64,000 nucleotides of DNA, from NCBI GenBank assembly GCA_024275485.1, contig JAJRZA010000036.1, positions 1-64,000 of the forward strand. Reading direction: 5' to 3'. Shown one piece after another: positions 16,280-26,421 of the stretch. Below the pieces are notes generated by a model. It was not told the DNA's origin, ran no database searches, and saw nothing but the letters and a program-made list of their open reading frames with translations. The stretch's first letter is position 1; each line of letters starts with the position of its first letter. This DNA comes from Candidatus Krumholzibacteriota bacterium (GTDB taxonomy: Bacteria > Krumholzibacteriota > Krumholzibacteriia > LZORAL124-64-63). The position numbers and the translations under genes were made by a program.

Positions 16280-18946
16280 TTACTCTTGAGTCAATACTTC
16301 GACCAGTTTTTCCCGCAACAAGGCCAGGGTGTATGGCTTCTGAATAAAACCAGCCAACCCCTTGCCCATAAACCGCTGCGTCGCATCCCCTTCATTGTAT
16401 CCACTGCAAAGAACAACCGTGATATCGGGTTGCAGGAGACGCAACTGACCAAAGGTCTTTTCTCCATCCATGTGCGGCATGGTCAAGTCCAATAGCACAC
16501 AGGTGATTTCGTTTGCATGCCGACTGAAAACATCCACTGCTTCGCGGCCATCGGCGGCAGTCAGAACATGGAAACCGAGTCGCTCCAGCATTTGTTTGCC
16601 CACCGCACAAACCGTTTCTTCATCATCTGCAATCAGGACTGTTCCGGAAAAACCAGGTTCGGAAACCTGCCCACTGGATTCACTTCCTTTTAGAACCGTT
16701 TCAGTCTCAGTCGCAGGCAAGTCACTAGCCCGAAAAAGGATTTTGATAGTAGTGCCTTTGCCGACCTCACTATAAACCCGGATAGCCCCCCGATGGCCGC
16801 GTACAATGCCCTGAACCGCCGACATTCCCAAACCACGGCCGGTGAACTTGGTGGTGAAGAATGGATCAAAAACTTTTTCAATGGTCTCCGTATCCATCCC
16901 GCATCCGGTATCGGCAACTTCAAGGTAGGCGTAGATGCCTTCCTCCAGCGGTTCATCATTGGCGGAGTTCATGGCAGTGCCCGCGCTGTCAAGATAGGCC
17001 CGGTCACAATTCATGAGGCCAGTGGTCAAGGACACAATACCGCTCTTGTCACCGATGGCTTCCGAGGCGTTGGTTATAAGATTCAGAACGATTTGCCGGA
17101 TCTGGGTAACGTCCCCTTCGAAGGCCGGCAGATTTTCGGCAAAATTGTATTTGAGAACAACCTTTTTGGAGATGGAAACTTCGAGCAGATGGGCAATCTC
17201 ACTCACCAACTCACCCAGGGCAATGCTTTCCACCTCAAACCGACCCTTGCCAGAATAGGCCAGCATTTGGCGAGACAGTTCGGCAGCCCGTCTGGAAGCC
17301 CGCTCAATTTCACGGAGATTTTCCCGCGCGGGTGACATGGGAGACAAACTGGCCAGCGCCAAATCGGCATTGCCCAGGATGGCCATCAGTAGATTGTTGA
17401 AATCATGGGCGATACCACCAGCGAGAACTCCCAGGCTTTCAAGTTTCTGGGCATGCAGCATTTGCCTTTCAAGAATCAGCTTTTCCTCGTCGTGGCGCAA
17501 ACGGTCGGTGATATCTCGAATGGTGCCCAGAACCACCTTTCTTTCCCCAACTTCAATCATCTTCCCCATGATTTCCGATTGAAACTCGGACCCGTCTTTG
17601 CGTTGCAGAACAACCGTGAAAGGAATTCCCTCATTGCTGTTCTTGGATTGGTCAAACGAGGAGACATCCTGGGATGGGGCCTTCACATCAAAAACGGTCA
17701 TTTGCAAAAGCTCCGCCTGGGAATACCCGATCATTTCACAAAATGCCGGGTTGACGAAAGTATACCTTCCTTCGGGGTCGGCCACGGTAATGCCTTCAGC
17801 CGACTGGTTCATGATGGCATCAAACAGTTTTTCCCGCTCCAACAACGCCGCTGCGGTTTGTCGGTGGGCTGCAGCGTCGATGGCCAGTTGTCGAGTGCCT
17901 TCTTCGATATCCTGTTCAAGACGATCATGGGAAGATTGAAGTTCGACATGGGCCGTCTGCCAATGCAAACCAATTTTCAAGGCCTGAAAAATTGTGACGA
18001 TGCCGACAATCAGCAGCAGCGCAGCCATCAAGCCAACAGTGCGCCAAACGGTTTTTTCGAATTGCCCGGACACACCGTCCAGGTCCGATTCCAGACCAAC
18101 CGTCCAGCCACATTCCAGCCGTGAAAGGATAACGATTTTCTGGTCAACTCCAACCGAAGGAACCACAATATCATGGGCATGAGAAGGTCCATCGAGCGTT
18201 TTCTTTTCGATGAATCCCTTCACAAAAGGGGTTTCAAGTGTACCTGAAAGAGCCTTCGGATCGTCACCACTCTTCACCACAAGAGAGCCTGTTTCATCCA
18301 GCAGAAAAAGTGAACCATGATCCATACCACAACAAAAATTCTCCACCAGCCAAGCGAGGTTGGGAAGATGAAAAACTCCGCCCAAGAAAGAAGTTATTTG
18401 ACCATCTTCATCCAGCACAGGAACCAGGATGGCGATGGCCGAAATTCCGTCAGCCCCTACAAAAGTATTGGAAATCACCGCTTGCCGGGTGGTGGATGCT
18501 TCCTTGAAATAGGGGTGATGAGAAAGATTGTAGATTTCCAGGCTTTGTTGAACGGAATATGGATGACACAGGTAGTGATCGCCATTGGGCAAGAGAACAA
18601 ACAGGACATTGAAAGATTGATCCTTTTCTGCCAAAACCCAATCCATGATATTTCGCCTGGCCGAATCAAGCTCCCGAGGTATTCCATTGATCTTTTTATC
18701 GATAAGGGAGGGGTCAGGAATGGACCTGAAGGCATCCTGCTGGGCTAGAAGCTGCAAGCGCTTTTGGGCACGCAGCAATTCGCCATCAATCAATCGAGAC
18801 ACTTGACTGGCCGAGTGGGATCGGCTGTCCACCCATTGGTTGATGGCAAAACCCTGCAACGTATTGCTCAGATATAAGACCAGTAGAACCAGCACCAGGA
18901 AACTGCTACCCAAGAGAACCCAGGTTATTTTTTTCAAAGGAGACAT
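16280..18946 (-). CDS. Membrane hybrid histidine kinase (Cache - PAS - kinase - receiver)
   Basis: 888 residues. An N-terminal membrane helix, a large extracytoplasmic Cache-like sensor (about residues 35-305) and a second helix (VGLMAALLLIVGIVTIFQAL) precede a coiled linker and a PAS domain (about 390-505). The kinase core is of the HDxNN type (GGIAHDFNNLLMAILGN) with a HATPase domain (GCGMD, GRGLGMSAV). A receiver (VLIADDEETV, VLLDLTMPHMDGE) ends it. It lies between the TRAP operon and the ECF/efflux cluster, all on the same strand. The sensor could detect a small organic ligand, possibly the TRAP substrate (inference). Confidence 0.92.
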   Translation of the reverse strand: MSPLKKITWVLLGSSFLVLVLLVLYLSNTLQGFAINQWVDSRSHSASQVSRLIDGELLRAQKRLQLLAQQDAFRSIPDPSLIDKKINGIPRELDSARRNIMDWVLAEKDQSFNVLFVLLPNGDHYLCHPYSVQQSLEIYNLSHHPYFKEASTTRQAVISNTFVGADGISAIAILVPVLDEDGQITSFLGGVFHLPNLAWLVENFCCGMDHGSLFLLDETGSLVVKSGDDPKALSGTLETPFVKGFIEKKTLDGPSHAHDIVVPSVGVDQKIVILSRLECGWTVGLESDLDGVSGQFEKTVWRTVGLMAALLLIVGIVTIFQALKIGLHWQTAHVELQSSHDRLEQDIEEGTRQLAIDAAAHRQTAAALLEREKLFDAIMNQSAEGITVADPEGRYTFVNPAFCEMIGYSQAELLQMTVFDVKAPSQDVSSFDQSKNSNEGIPFTVVLQRKDGSEFQSEIMGKMIEVGERKVVLGTIRDITDRLRHDEEKLILERQMLHAQKLESLGVLAGGIAHDFNNLLMAILGNADLALASLSPMSPARENLREIERASRRAAELSRQMLAYSGKGRFEVESIALGELVSEIAHLLEVSISKKVVLKYNFAENLPAFEGDVTQIRQIVLNLITNASEAIGDKSGIVSLTTGLMNCDRAYLDSAGTAMNSANDEPLEEGIYAYLEVADTGCGMDTETIEKVFDPFFTTKFTGRGLGMSAVQGIVRGHRGAIRVYSEVGKGTTIKILFRASDLPATETETVLKGSESSGQVSEPGFSGTVLIADDEETVCAVGKQMLERLGFHVLTAADGREAVDVFSRHANEITCVLLDLTMPHMDGEKTFGQLRLLQPDITVVLCSGYNEGDATQRFMGKGLAGFIQKPYTLALLREKLVEVLTQE

Positions 18947-19065
18947 GCCCTGAGAACCATCATTTCATTGAAATCGCTGCCCGGTATTGGATTCCAGATA
19001 TTCTGGACAAACTGGACCCAGTTATTATTCTCAGGGATGAAGCCTATCAACAAATAATGAGATCA

Positions 19066-20328
19066 TCAACCCCCAACCAGATTCACCAGAAACAAGCTGA
19101 TCGCCGGGATGTAGGTGATGACCACCAACGCTCCCAGCAACAGCACCAGGAACGGCAGACTTGCCAAGTACAAGGAGACCACCGGTTCCTTGAATCGATA
19201 CGATGAGATGAACAGGTTCAACCCCACCGGTGGCGTGATATACCCGATTTCCAAATTCGTCAAAAAGATGATACCCAGGTGCACCGGGTCCACACCAAAG
19301 CCCAGGGCCACCGGAACGATCAGTGGTACAACCACTATCAGCGCCGAGAAAATGTCCATCAGGCAACCGACCACCAGCAGGAAAATATTCAAAAGCAAAA
19401 GGAAGGTGTATTTGCTGTCGATATACTGCTGCATCCAATCCAACAGCAACATGGGTACTTCGGCATCGACCAGATAGTTGGTCAGCCCCAGGGCGCAGGC
19501 CAGGATGATCAAAATCCCGCCCACCAGAGTCATGCTCTCGCCCACGATATGCGGAATCGCCCTCAGTTTGATGTCTTTGTAAATGAAGACTTCGACGATC
19601 AGAACGTAGCCGGCGGTCAAGGCGGCGGCCTCCATAACCGTAATTACACCACTGTAGATTCCACCCAGCACCAGAACCGGCAGAGGAGCTTCCCAGGCGG
19701 CCCCGCGCAAGGCGGTCACCGCAGCGGTGACCGATACTTTCTGACGCACCACCCCGTCCTTGCGACCCTGCCAAACACCATAGGCAGACAGGACAAGAAC
19801 CAGGAACAACCCCGGCAAAAGGCCGGCCAGGAAAAGCTTGTCGATGCTCACCGAAGCCACATAACCATATAAAATCAAGGGAAGACTGGGAGGAAAGAGC
19901 AGTCCCAGGCTACCGCCGGCGGTCAACAAACCCAAATTGAAACGACGGTTGTAACCATCCATGGTCAGCGCCGGCAACAGCAGGCCGCCCATGGCGATGA
20001 TCGTCACTCCACTGGCTCCGGTGAAGGCGGTGAACACAGCACATGAAGCCAATGCCACCACCGCCAGCCCTCCGGGAAAGAGCGCCCGCGAGAGAGTGAC
20101 CAATCGATCCGGCGCCTTGCTGTGGGCAAAGAGATAACCGGCAAAAGTGAACAGGGGGATGGCCACCAGCAGCGGTGAATGGGCCAGGGTGTACATGGAA
20201 ATGCCCACGGCGGAAATGTCGATTCCCGCCTGCCAGAACAAAACCAGGGCGATGGTGCCCAACACCGTAAAAAGGGGCATGCCGAACAGGGCCAGAACGA
20301 TCAGGGCAATGATCAGAATTTGTATCAC
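19066..20328 (-). CDS. dctM: TRAP transporter large permease (DctM family)
   Basis: A 420-residue, highly hydrophobic 12-helix-type protein, the transport subunit of a tripartite ATP-independent periplasmic system that moves organic acids with Na+ or H+. Family signatures are visible: GMPLFTVLG near the N-terminus, PLFTFAGYLFAHSKAPDRLV, FTAFTGASGVTIIAMGGLLLPAL, GGSLGLLFPPSLPLILYG and the late ITPPVGLNLF. A GTG start overlaps the small-permease stop, showing coupling. It is the last gene of the TatT-DctP-DctQ-DctM unit. Confidence 0.95.
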   Translation of the reverse strand: MIQILIIALIVLALFGMPLFTVLGTIALVLFWQAGIDISAVGISMYTLAHSPLLVAIPLFTFAGYLFAHSKAPDRLVTLSRALFPGGLAVVALASCAVFTAFTGASGVTIIAMGGLLLPALTMDGYNRRFNLGLLTAGGSLGLLFPPSLPLILYGYVASVSIDKLFLAGLLPGLFLVLVLSAYGVWQGRKDGVVRQKVSVTAAVTALRGAAWEAPLPVLVLGGIYSGVITVMEAAALTAGYVLIVEVFIYKDIKLRAIPHIVGESMTLVGGILIILACALGLTNYLVDAEVPMLLLDWMQQYIDSKYTFLLLLNIFLLVVGCLMDIFSALIVVVPLIVPVALGFGVDPVHLGIIFLTNLEIGYITPPVGLNLFISSYRFKEPVVSLYLASLPFLVLLLGALVVITYIPAISLFLVNLVGG

Positions 20329-20915
20329 AGCTCTATCAGCTCCTGCCCGCCATCCAGGGCCTCGGCTTCCCGCCCCACAAAAAGATTAACCAGGCTGCGG
20401 TAGCTGATCATGAAAAAGGCCACCGGCAGAACCAGTTGCAAAACCCAAACCGGCACCGAACCAAAGGCCATCTCGCCAAACATTCGCTCATCGGAGACCA
20501 ACCGCCAGGTGGAAATACCCAGCATGAAAGTAGCCGCCGCTGTTGCGCCGTAGACCAGGGTTCGACGCCAGGGCTTCATGCCATGGGGAAGCAGCCGGGA
20601 AAAAACATCAATATTGATATGACGCACGTTGCAGGTGGCCAACGCCGCGCCCAAACAACCGATCCACAGAACAATATGATGCATCAGCGGGTCAGCCCAC
20701 AACACGCCACTGTGAAAGACATTCCGCAAAACGATCTGCAATCCGCCCAGCACGATGAGAGTGAAAAGCATCAATCCCAGCACACCCACTTCCAGCCAAC
20801 CCAGCACATTGAACAGGCCTTCAAGTTTTTTCCGGCGTATCAACAGGGCGCGACCGGCAGCCAGGGCCACCAGGGCCGCCGCCCATAAGTAATACAAAAT
20901 ATTCCCGTCACTCAA
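20325..20915 (-). CDS. dctQ: TRAP transporter small permease (DctQ family)
   Basis: 196 residues with four predicted membrane helices. The DctQ signature is recognisable in LRNVFHSGVLWADPLMHHIVLWIGCLGAALATCNVRHINID. The start codon is probably TTG at 20915, with GGAA 6 bases upstream; no better start was found between it and the dctP stop. The small permease forms the membrane complex with the large permease encoded next, which it overlaps by four bases. Confidence 0.9.
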   Translation of the reverse strand: MSDGNILYYLWAAALVALAAGRALLIRRKKLEGLFNVLGWLEVGVLGLMLFTLIVLGGLQIVLRNVFHSGVLWADPLMHHIVLWIGCLGAALATCNVRHINIDVFSRLLPHGMKPWRRTLVYGATAAATFMLGISTWRLVSDERMFGEMAFGSVPVWVLQLVLPVAFFMISYRSLVNLFVGREAEALDGGQELIEL

Positions 20916-20930
20916 TGACGTTCCAATCGG

Positions 20931-21959
20931 TTACTTGGCCCGGTATTCAGCCAAAAGGCCTTTGACCTTTTCCAACAGCTCAGCGCTGTAAAGCTTTCCT
21001 GCACCATCATCCCAGGCTCCCCGGCCGGTATCAAAGAACTGCCCCTGAACTTCTTCACTCACTACCACAACCTGCACGCCTTCTTTTTTCATCTCCTGGA
21101 TGGCTTCCTGGTTCTGCACCCTGGTCTGTTCGGTCAGATCCCGCAAAATGGGTCCGGCAACTTCCTGCAAAATGGACAAATCTTCGGCCGACACCTTGCG
21201 CATGGCTTTCTTCGAGATGAGTGCTGCGCCCAGACCGTGAGTAATGGGAACATCGGTCATGTAGGAGATCCGCGTGAACCACTGCAGGGCGATGCAACCC
21301 AGAGTGGAACTGTAGGCCGAGTCGATGACCCCCGTTTGCAGGGACGTCAAAACATCCGGCGCGGCCAGGGGAATGGGTGAAATACCAAAGGCCTTGAAAA
21401 AGAGTTCAGCCAGAGGGTCCCCGGCCCAGATCCACATTCTCGCTTTAGACAATTCCTGGGGCGTGGCAATGGGTTTTTTGCTGAAGATGTATATGAATCC
21501 CACATCCACCCAACCCAGATTCAGGTAACCGCCCTCGTCAAACACCTGATCCAGTTGGGCGTTGATCCCATCACGAACGAAGTCGAGTTCGTTCAGATCC
21601 CGGAACATGAAAGGCATCTCCAGCACGCGGACATCCGAGGCTACAGCACCCAAACCATAGCCAGTGAACCCTCCGCCATGAAGCTGACCGATGCGGATTT
21701 TGCGCAGCACATCCTTTTCGTCTCCCTGCACGCCACCGGGATAGAACTTGAATCCCAGGCGGTTTTCCGTGCGGGCCCGCACCTCGTCATCCATTTTGCG
21801 CATGGATTTCATCCAGGTGCTTCCCTCGGGAGCGAGGGTGGCAAATTTGATCTGGAATTTTGGCTTGGGTTTTTTGGCGGCATCGGCCGCGCCCGTCACC
21901 AGCAGCAAGATCAAACCCAGCAACAAAACCTGCAGGTGGAAATTTTTAAAAGAGGTCAT
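20931..21959 (-). CDS. dctP: TRAP transporter periplasmic solute-binding protein (DctP family)
   Basis: 342 residues with a Sec signal peptide (LQVLLLGLILLLVTGAADA). The DctP fold is supported by IKFATLAPEGSTWMKSM at the mature N-terminus and by AKMWIWAGDP-like KARMWIWAGDPLAELFFKAF. PDVLTSLQTGVIDSAY is the family's binding-cleft segment. It captures the substrate in the periplasm and hands it to DctQM. The 14-base overlap with the TatT gene indicates tight co-expression. A TatT partner is typical of TRAP systems whose ligand may be hydrophobic, but the ligand cannot be read from sequence. Confidence 0.93.
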   Translation of the reverse strand: MTSFKNFHLQVLLLGLILLLVTGAADAAKKPKPKFQIKFATLAPEGSTWMKSMRKMDDEVRARTENRLGFKFYPGGVQGDEKDVLRKIRIGQLHGGGFTGYGLGAVASDVRVLEMPFMFRDLNELDFVRDGINAQLDQVFDEGGYLNLGWVDVGFIYIFSKKPIATPQELSKARMWIWAGDPLAELFFKAFGISPIPLAAPDVLTSLQTGVIDSAYSSTLGCIALQWFTRISYMTDVPITHGLGAALISKKAMRKVSAEDLSILQEVAGPILRDLTEQTRVQNQEAIQEMKKEGVQVVVVSEEVQGQFFDTGRGAWDDGAGKLYSAELLEKVKGLLAEYRAK

Positions 21960-22842
21960 CTGCTTCTTCCAGTAGTTGGTGTGATTTTTTCGCAGCGATC
22001 ATGTTCAGCAACCGGTACGGATCGTCGGCAATGGGTTCAGCGTTGATGATGCCTTCGAGGGTTTCGGTGAACAGATCCACATCCATCATGCGGTAGGTGT
22101 AGTAACGCGCGTAGAAGAACCGGGACAACTGAAAGGAGTTCCCGCTGATGGCGAAGGCTTTGGCGAAGCTGGCTGCCGAAGCATCGGTATCGCCGCCCAT
22201 GATTTTGGGTTTGAAGGCGTGCAATGAGCCCTGCATAATATGTGGCATGCCTTCGAAGTAGGATTCGTTCAGCTCGATCACCCTATCGAGCAGAGCCTGG
22301 ACCTTGGGAATCCCCCGCATGACCGAGGTCTGATCCAGATGCAGGCTGATGTACTGGGCCCAGCAGGTGGCCACCCACAAGGCCGCCGGTACTTCATCCG
22401 GACCAATCGACGGTACCAGGATTTCAAATTCCTTGAAGGATAGGTTCCGATCCGACGGCAAATCGCAATGATCCGACAAAGCCAACCAGGCGTGGTCCAA
22501 CCCCTTCTTGTACAGCAACGAGGCGTAATCCGGATCGTCCTGTTCCATATACGCAAAGGCGTAGAAGAAATAGAGCATGGCGGCATTCACCCGCAACTCG
22601 GCATTTTCCGGATCCGTCTGGACCATACCCTCCAGCATAAACAGGTTTGCCGGAGCAGCATCACCAAAAGTACGGATGTCGTCGGACAGGTAGGCTGCAT
22701 CCCGGGCGTTGTCCATCAGCGGCATCATCACATGCCGAACGGAATACCTTGTGGGTGAACAGCCAGCCACGAATATCAGCAGCAAGAGCGGGAAAACAAC
22801 CCTGAACCTGACCGTCACCGATGGTTTTTGTTGAATAATCAT
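21946..22842 (-). CDS. TRAP-associated TatT lipoprotein (TPR-like subunit)
   Basis: About 298 residues. The N-terminus is a lipoprotein signal (LLLLIFVAGCSPTRY). The rest is helical and matches the T-component family (Tp0956-like) found beside DctP genes: ENAELRVNAAMLYFFYAFAYME, GLDHAWLALSDHC, and PALWVATCWAQYISL followed by the late QLSRFFYARYYTY segment. In known systems TatT forms a periplasmic trimer that docks the solute-binding protein and may pass hydrophobic ligands. ATG 22842 was chosen, but the ribosome binding site is weak. It is the first gene of the TRAP operon and is divergent from the large propeller sensor kinase. Confidence 0.88.
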   Translation of the reverse strand: MIIQQKPSVTVRFRVVFPLLLLIFVAGCSPTRYSVRHVMMPLMDNARDAAYLSDDIRTFGDAAPANLFMLEGMVQTDPENAELRVNAAMLYFFYAFAYMEQDDPDYASLLYKKGLDHAWLALSDHCDLPSDRNLSFKEFEILVPSIGPDEVPAALWVATCWAQYISLHLDQTSVMRGIPKVQALLDRVIELNESYFEGMPHIMQGSLHAFKPKIMGGDTDASAASFAKAFAISGNSFQLSRFFYARYYTYRMMDVDLFTETLEGIINAEPIADDPYRLLNMIAAKKSHQLLEEADDLF

Positions 22843-22922
22843 GGCGCTATTGTCATGGGTGAAGCCCATGTGATCAAGAAGGATTTTTCCCCGCTCCTAC
22901 TCTTTTTCCTATCCATGGCACC

Positions 22923-22931
22923 TGCTATACT
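22923..22931 (+). promoter_or_regulatory. Extended -10 promoter of the propeller sensor kinase gene
   Basis: TGCTATACT fits an extended -10 (TGnTATAAT, one mismatch). It lies 40 bases before the ATG at 22972, which has GCAGGA upstream. No clear -35 was seen. Confidence 0.4.
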
Positions 22932-22971
22932 ATACAGGTTATCCACAACCCGTTTAATTTGCAGGATTATC

Positions 22972-25900
22972 ATGACCCACCTGAGCAAACGCCATTTAAT
23001 GTTTTTTCCGGCCTTCCTGCTGGCCCTTTGCTGTTGCCTTGCCAACGGCGCCTCGGCGCAACATTACCAGGTCCGCACCTACCAGGAATGGGACGGGATG
23101 CCCACCAATCCTGTATTGGATGCCGCCCAAGACCAACGCGGTCGCATGTGGTTTTCCACCCGCGTGGGCCTGACCACCTACGACGGGCAAAGCTGGGAAG
23201 TCCATGATGTCCATCCCAACGCCTCTCCCCAGGTCCATTCCAAGCTGGTCACTGATTCCCGGGGAGACCTTTGGAGCGTCACCAGCCAGGATCCCATGCG
23301 GATTTCCAGGCTGCATGATGGCCAATGGAAAACCTTTACCTATCCAGACCTCGACTTTCGGAACTACATCATTGTGGGCCTGAATGTCTTAAATCAGAAA
23401 GACGGCTCCACCCTGGTGGCAATCACCACCTTCCTGGGACAAATTCTTGTTTGGGATGGCAACCAGTGGCACTTCCGCAGCGCCACCGAACAACCGAATA
23501 TCATTCGCGCCACTGAAGCGGTCGGCTCCCGTCTCTACCTTGCTACGGACAAAGGACTCTTCAGCCGGGAAATCCTCCAACTGGAGCAACCCTTTGAGTT
23601 GGTGCCGGATTTGCCGCCCGGACAGGTAACTCATCTGGCAAGAATCCCTGGTACGGAAACCCTGTGGGTTGCGGGCCTGAATTGGCTTGCCCACTGGGAT
23701 GGAAATCATGTCCAAATCAAGGTCAGGGATCTCGATATTCTGCCTGTCAAGGATTTGGTTGGAACCGCGGCCCTGGCCGATGGAGATGAAGGACTCTTTT
23801 TTGGTGGGCCCGGCAGCATCCACTACTACCACCTCGAAGTCGGACTGGAAACCCTCACCCGCCTCAACGGCCTGGTTGCCGATGGGGCCACCTCATTTTT
23901 TCGGGACCAGGAAAACAACATCTGGATCACCAGCACCCGGGGCGTCAGCAAACTTATCAGCCGTCGCTTTGCAAGCTACAACCGGGAAAGTGGTCTGCTG
24001 GAGGACGAGGTCAGTGCCATCCTGCAGTTGCGCAGCGGGCAGATAGTGATGGGGCATCAGGGCGGTCTTTCTTTTTTGGAAGACCACATCCGCCCCTATC
24101 GTTTTGAAAAATCCGCAAGAGCCCTGGCCCGGGTCATGGACCTGCACGAAGACCAGGCGGGAAACCTGTGGATTGCCGCCGACCGCCGGGGTTTGGCCAA
24201 ACTGACACCCAAGGGAAAAATCACCTGGTATACCCAGGAGAACGGGCTGGGCCTGGGAGTCTACGACATTTTCAGGGGTCAGAATGATACTCTCTGGGTG
24301 GGCACGTCTGACGGATTGTTTTTCAAGAATGGAGAAGTTTTTGAAAATATAAAAATGCTGACAGCCTTCCCCGGGAACCCGCCCCTGATCCGCCGTATTG
24401 TCCGCGGCCCGAATGGATCCCTTTATTTAGCCACACCCAATCTGGGGATCCTGCAATATGAAGCTGGCCGATTCACCTTGTTCCCTACCACCACAGGCAC
24501 TGACGGCCTCAATTCGTTCACCTGTTTTGTAAAACCCGACGGTTCGCTGTGGGTGGGCTCCGCCCTTGGGTTGTTTAAAATTGAAAACGGCAAGTTGATG
24601 CACACCACTGAACCGGACCCGGTCATCAATCGTCCCATTTTCTCCATCATGGAAGACGACCGGGGCAACTTCTGGTTTGGCACGGATTTGGGTGTTTATC
24701 ACTGGGACGGTCGGCAATTGACCAACCTGAACAAGCAGGACGGCCTTTTGGGAAATGAGACCAATCGCAATGCCATGATCCAAACCAAAAACGGCAACAT
24801 CTGGATCGGAACCGACAGCGGGGCCTCCCAGTACCGACTGGTTTTCGATACTCCCGCTACAGGTTCCCCCAGGTTGCAAATCACAGGCATCCGAATAGAT
24901 GGTGAAGGTTTCCTCCCAGGAGAAGAACTCGTTCTCTCCAAACCACCTCACACGCTCGAAGTCATGTATCAGGGTATTACTTTCCTGAACGAGAAACGAA
25001 TCCGGTACCGCACCCGCCTGGTCAATTTCGAGGATCAATGGAACGAAGCTGAAACGTCCGGCCTCGGGATCAGAAACTACATCAACGTGCCCACTGGAAA
25101 ATATCAATTCCAGGTTCAAGCTGTACGCCGGGATGGAAAGAAAAGTAAAATCGCCATGACGTCCTGGATAGTGGTCAAACCGTCCCTTCTTGAAAGATGG
25201 TATACCCGATTGGCCCTGGTCCTGCTGGGGATAGTTATTGTCTGGGTGATCTTCGCCCTCTTGGCCGGACGTCGGTATGCTCGTCGCCTGGAAAAAGAGG
25301 TTTATCAACAAACCTGGGAGCTGCGCCTTTCCGAAGAATCAATCAAATCGGAAACCCTGAGGTTGGCCGCCACCCTGAAGAACATTTCCGACGGTGTGAT
25401 GGCCGTGGATTTTGACGGTCCCGTGGTATTGGCCAATTCCGCCGCCGGTGAAATTCTGGGACTCACCCAATCCCCGATTATTGGCCAATTCCTTCACGAC
25501 CTTTTACCCCTGGGGTCAGAAGAAGCCTACCAATCACACTTGCGTGTCCCTCATCCCAATCTCCCGGGCCGAGTTCTGGAAGTATCCTCCTCCAAGGTCA
25601 CCACTCCCAAAGGATCCGACCAAGCTGCCGACCACGGCCACGTGATTGCCTTCCGCGATATCACCGATCGACTGCACCAGGAAGAAGACCGCATCCGCTC
25701 CCAGAAGCTCGAATCCCTTGGTGTGTTTGCCGGCGGTTTGGCCCATGATTTCAACAACCTGCTGACAGTCATGCTGGGCAACCTCTCCATCCTCGAAACC
25801 AGCACTCAGATCCCCGAATCCGAAATGCAGATGCTGACCCTGGTGCGGGAAGCCTCCACCCGGGCCCAGAGCCTGACGCGCCAGTTGCTGACTTTTGCTC

Positions 25901-26361
25901 TCGGTGGGGAACCTCTTCTGGAGACTGCTTCCATCGGACGCCTCGTGCGGCAATCTGTGGAGTTCGCCCTCAGCGGATCCAACGTTTCCTGTCATTTGGA
26001 TCTGCCGGACAACCTCTGGCCGGTGCTGGTGGACCCGGGACAAATGGACCAGGTTTTTGCCAACCTGGTGATCAACGCCGTGCAGGCCATGCCCAAGGGA
26101 GGAAACATTCAGGTCACTGGACGGAACATTGGTTCCAAGGATAGCCGTATGGTTTTGGTGGAGATCAAGGATGAAGGCACGGGTATTGAAGCCGTGAACC
26201 TGTCCCGACTTTTCGATCCATATTTCACCACCAAGGATCTTGGCAGCGGGCTGGGGCTGGCCATTGTCTACTCCATCATCACGCGGCATGAAGGGCATAT
26301 TACTGTTGATACGGAGTTGGGTGTGGGGTCGATTTTTAGGGTGTTTTTGCAGGCGGAATAA
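22972..26361 (+). CDS. Beta-propeller (two-component Reg_prop/Y_Y_Y) sensor histidine kinase with PAS, no receiver
   Basis: 1129 residues. A signal peptide (FFPAFLLALCCCLANGASA) is followed by about 14 short Reg_prop blades (repeats such as DQRGRMWFSTRVGLTTYDG and DDRGNFWFGTDLGVYHWDG). A Y_Y_Y domain (NYINVPTGKYQFQVQAV) and one membrane helix (LALVLLGIVIVWVIFALLAG) follow. The cytoplasmic part has PAS, an HDxNN kinase motif (GGLAHDFNNLLTVMLGN) and a HATPase domain (GTGIEAVNL, GSGLGLAIV). The sensor half matches Bacteroidota-type hybrid systems, but there is no receiver or HTH, so a separate response regulator is needed. It is divergent from the TRAP operon and may sense the same nutrient (inference). 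The start is at 22972, because earlier in-frame ATGs would disrupt the signal peptide. Confidence 0.92.
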   Translation: MTHLSKRHLMFFPAFLLALCCCLANGASAQHYQVRTYQEWDGMPTNPVLDAAQDQRGRMWFSTRVGLTTYDGQSWEVHDVHPNASPQVHSKLVTDSRGDLWSVTSQDPMRISRLHDGQWKTFTYPDLDFRNYIIVGLNVLNQKDGSTLVAITTFLGQILVWDGNQWHFRSATEQPNIIRATEAVGSRLYLATDKGLFSREILQLEQPFELVPDLPPGQVTHLARIPGTETLWVAGLNWLAHWDGNHVQIKVRDLDILPVKDLVGTAALADGDEGLFFGGPGSIHYYHLEVGLETLTRLNGLVADGATSFFRDQENNIWITSTRGVSKLISRRFASYNRESGLLEDEVSAILQLRSGQIVMGHQGGLSFLEDHIRPYRFEKSARALARVMDLHEDQAGNLWIAADRRGLAKLTPKGKITWYTQENGLGLGVYDIFRGQNDTLWVGTSDGLFFKNGEVFENIKMLTAFPGNPPLIRRIVRGPNGSLYLATPNLGILQYEAGRFTLFPTTTGTDGLNSFTCFVKPDGSLWVGSALGLFKIENGKLMHTTEPDPVINRPIFSIMEDDRGNFWFGTDLGVYHWDGRQLTNLNKQDGLLGNETNRNAMIQTKNGNIWIGTDSGASQYRLVFDTPATGSPRLQITGIRIDGEGFLPGEELVLSKPPHTLEVMYQGITFLNEKRIRYRTRLVNFEDQWNEAETSGLGIRNYINVPTGKYQFQVQAVRRDGKKSKIAMTSWIVVKPSLLERWYTRLALVLLGIVIVWVIFALLAGRRYARRLEKEVYQQTWELRLSEESIKSETLRLAATLKNISDGVMAVDFDGPVVLANSAAGEILGLTQSPIIGQFLHDLLPLGSEEAYQSHLRVPHPNLPGRVLEVSSSKVTTPKGSDQAADHGHVIAFRDITDRLHQEEDRIRSQKLESLGVFAGGLAHDFNNLLTVMLGNLSILETSTQIPESEMQMLTLVREASTRAQSLTRQLLTFALGGEPLLETASIGRLVRQSVEFALSGSNVSCHLDLPDNLWPVLVDPGQMDQVFANLVINAVQAMPKGGNIQVTGRNIGSKDSRMVLVEIKDEGTGIEAVNLSRLFDPYFTTKDLGSGLGLAIVYSIITRHEGHITVDTELGVGSIFRVFLQAE

Positions 26362-26421
26362 ATATTGAGCACTATCTTAGTACCTCCAACAACGACTCAA
26401 TAAATCCGATAGGATGATTTC

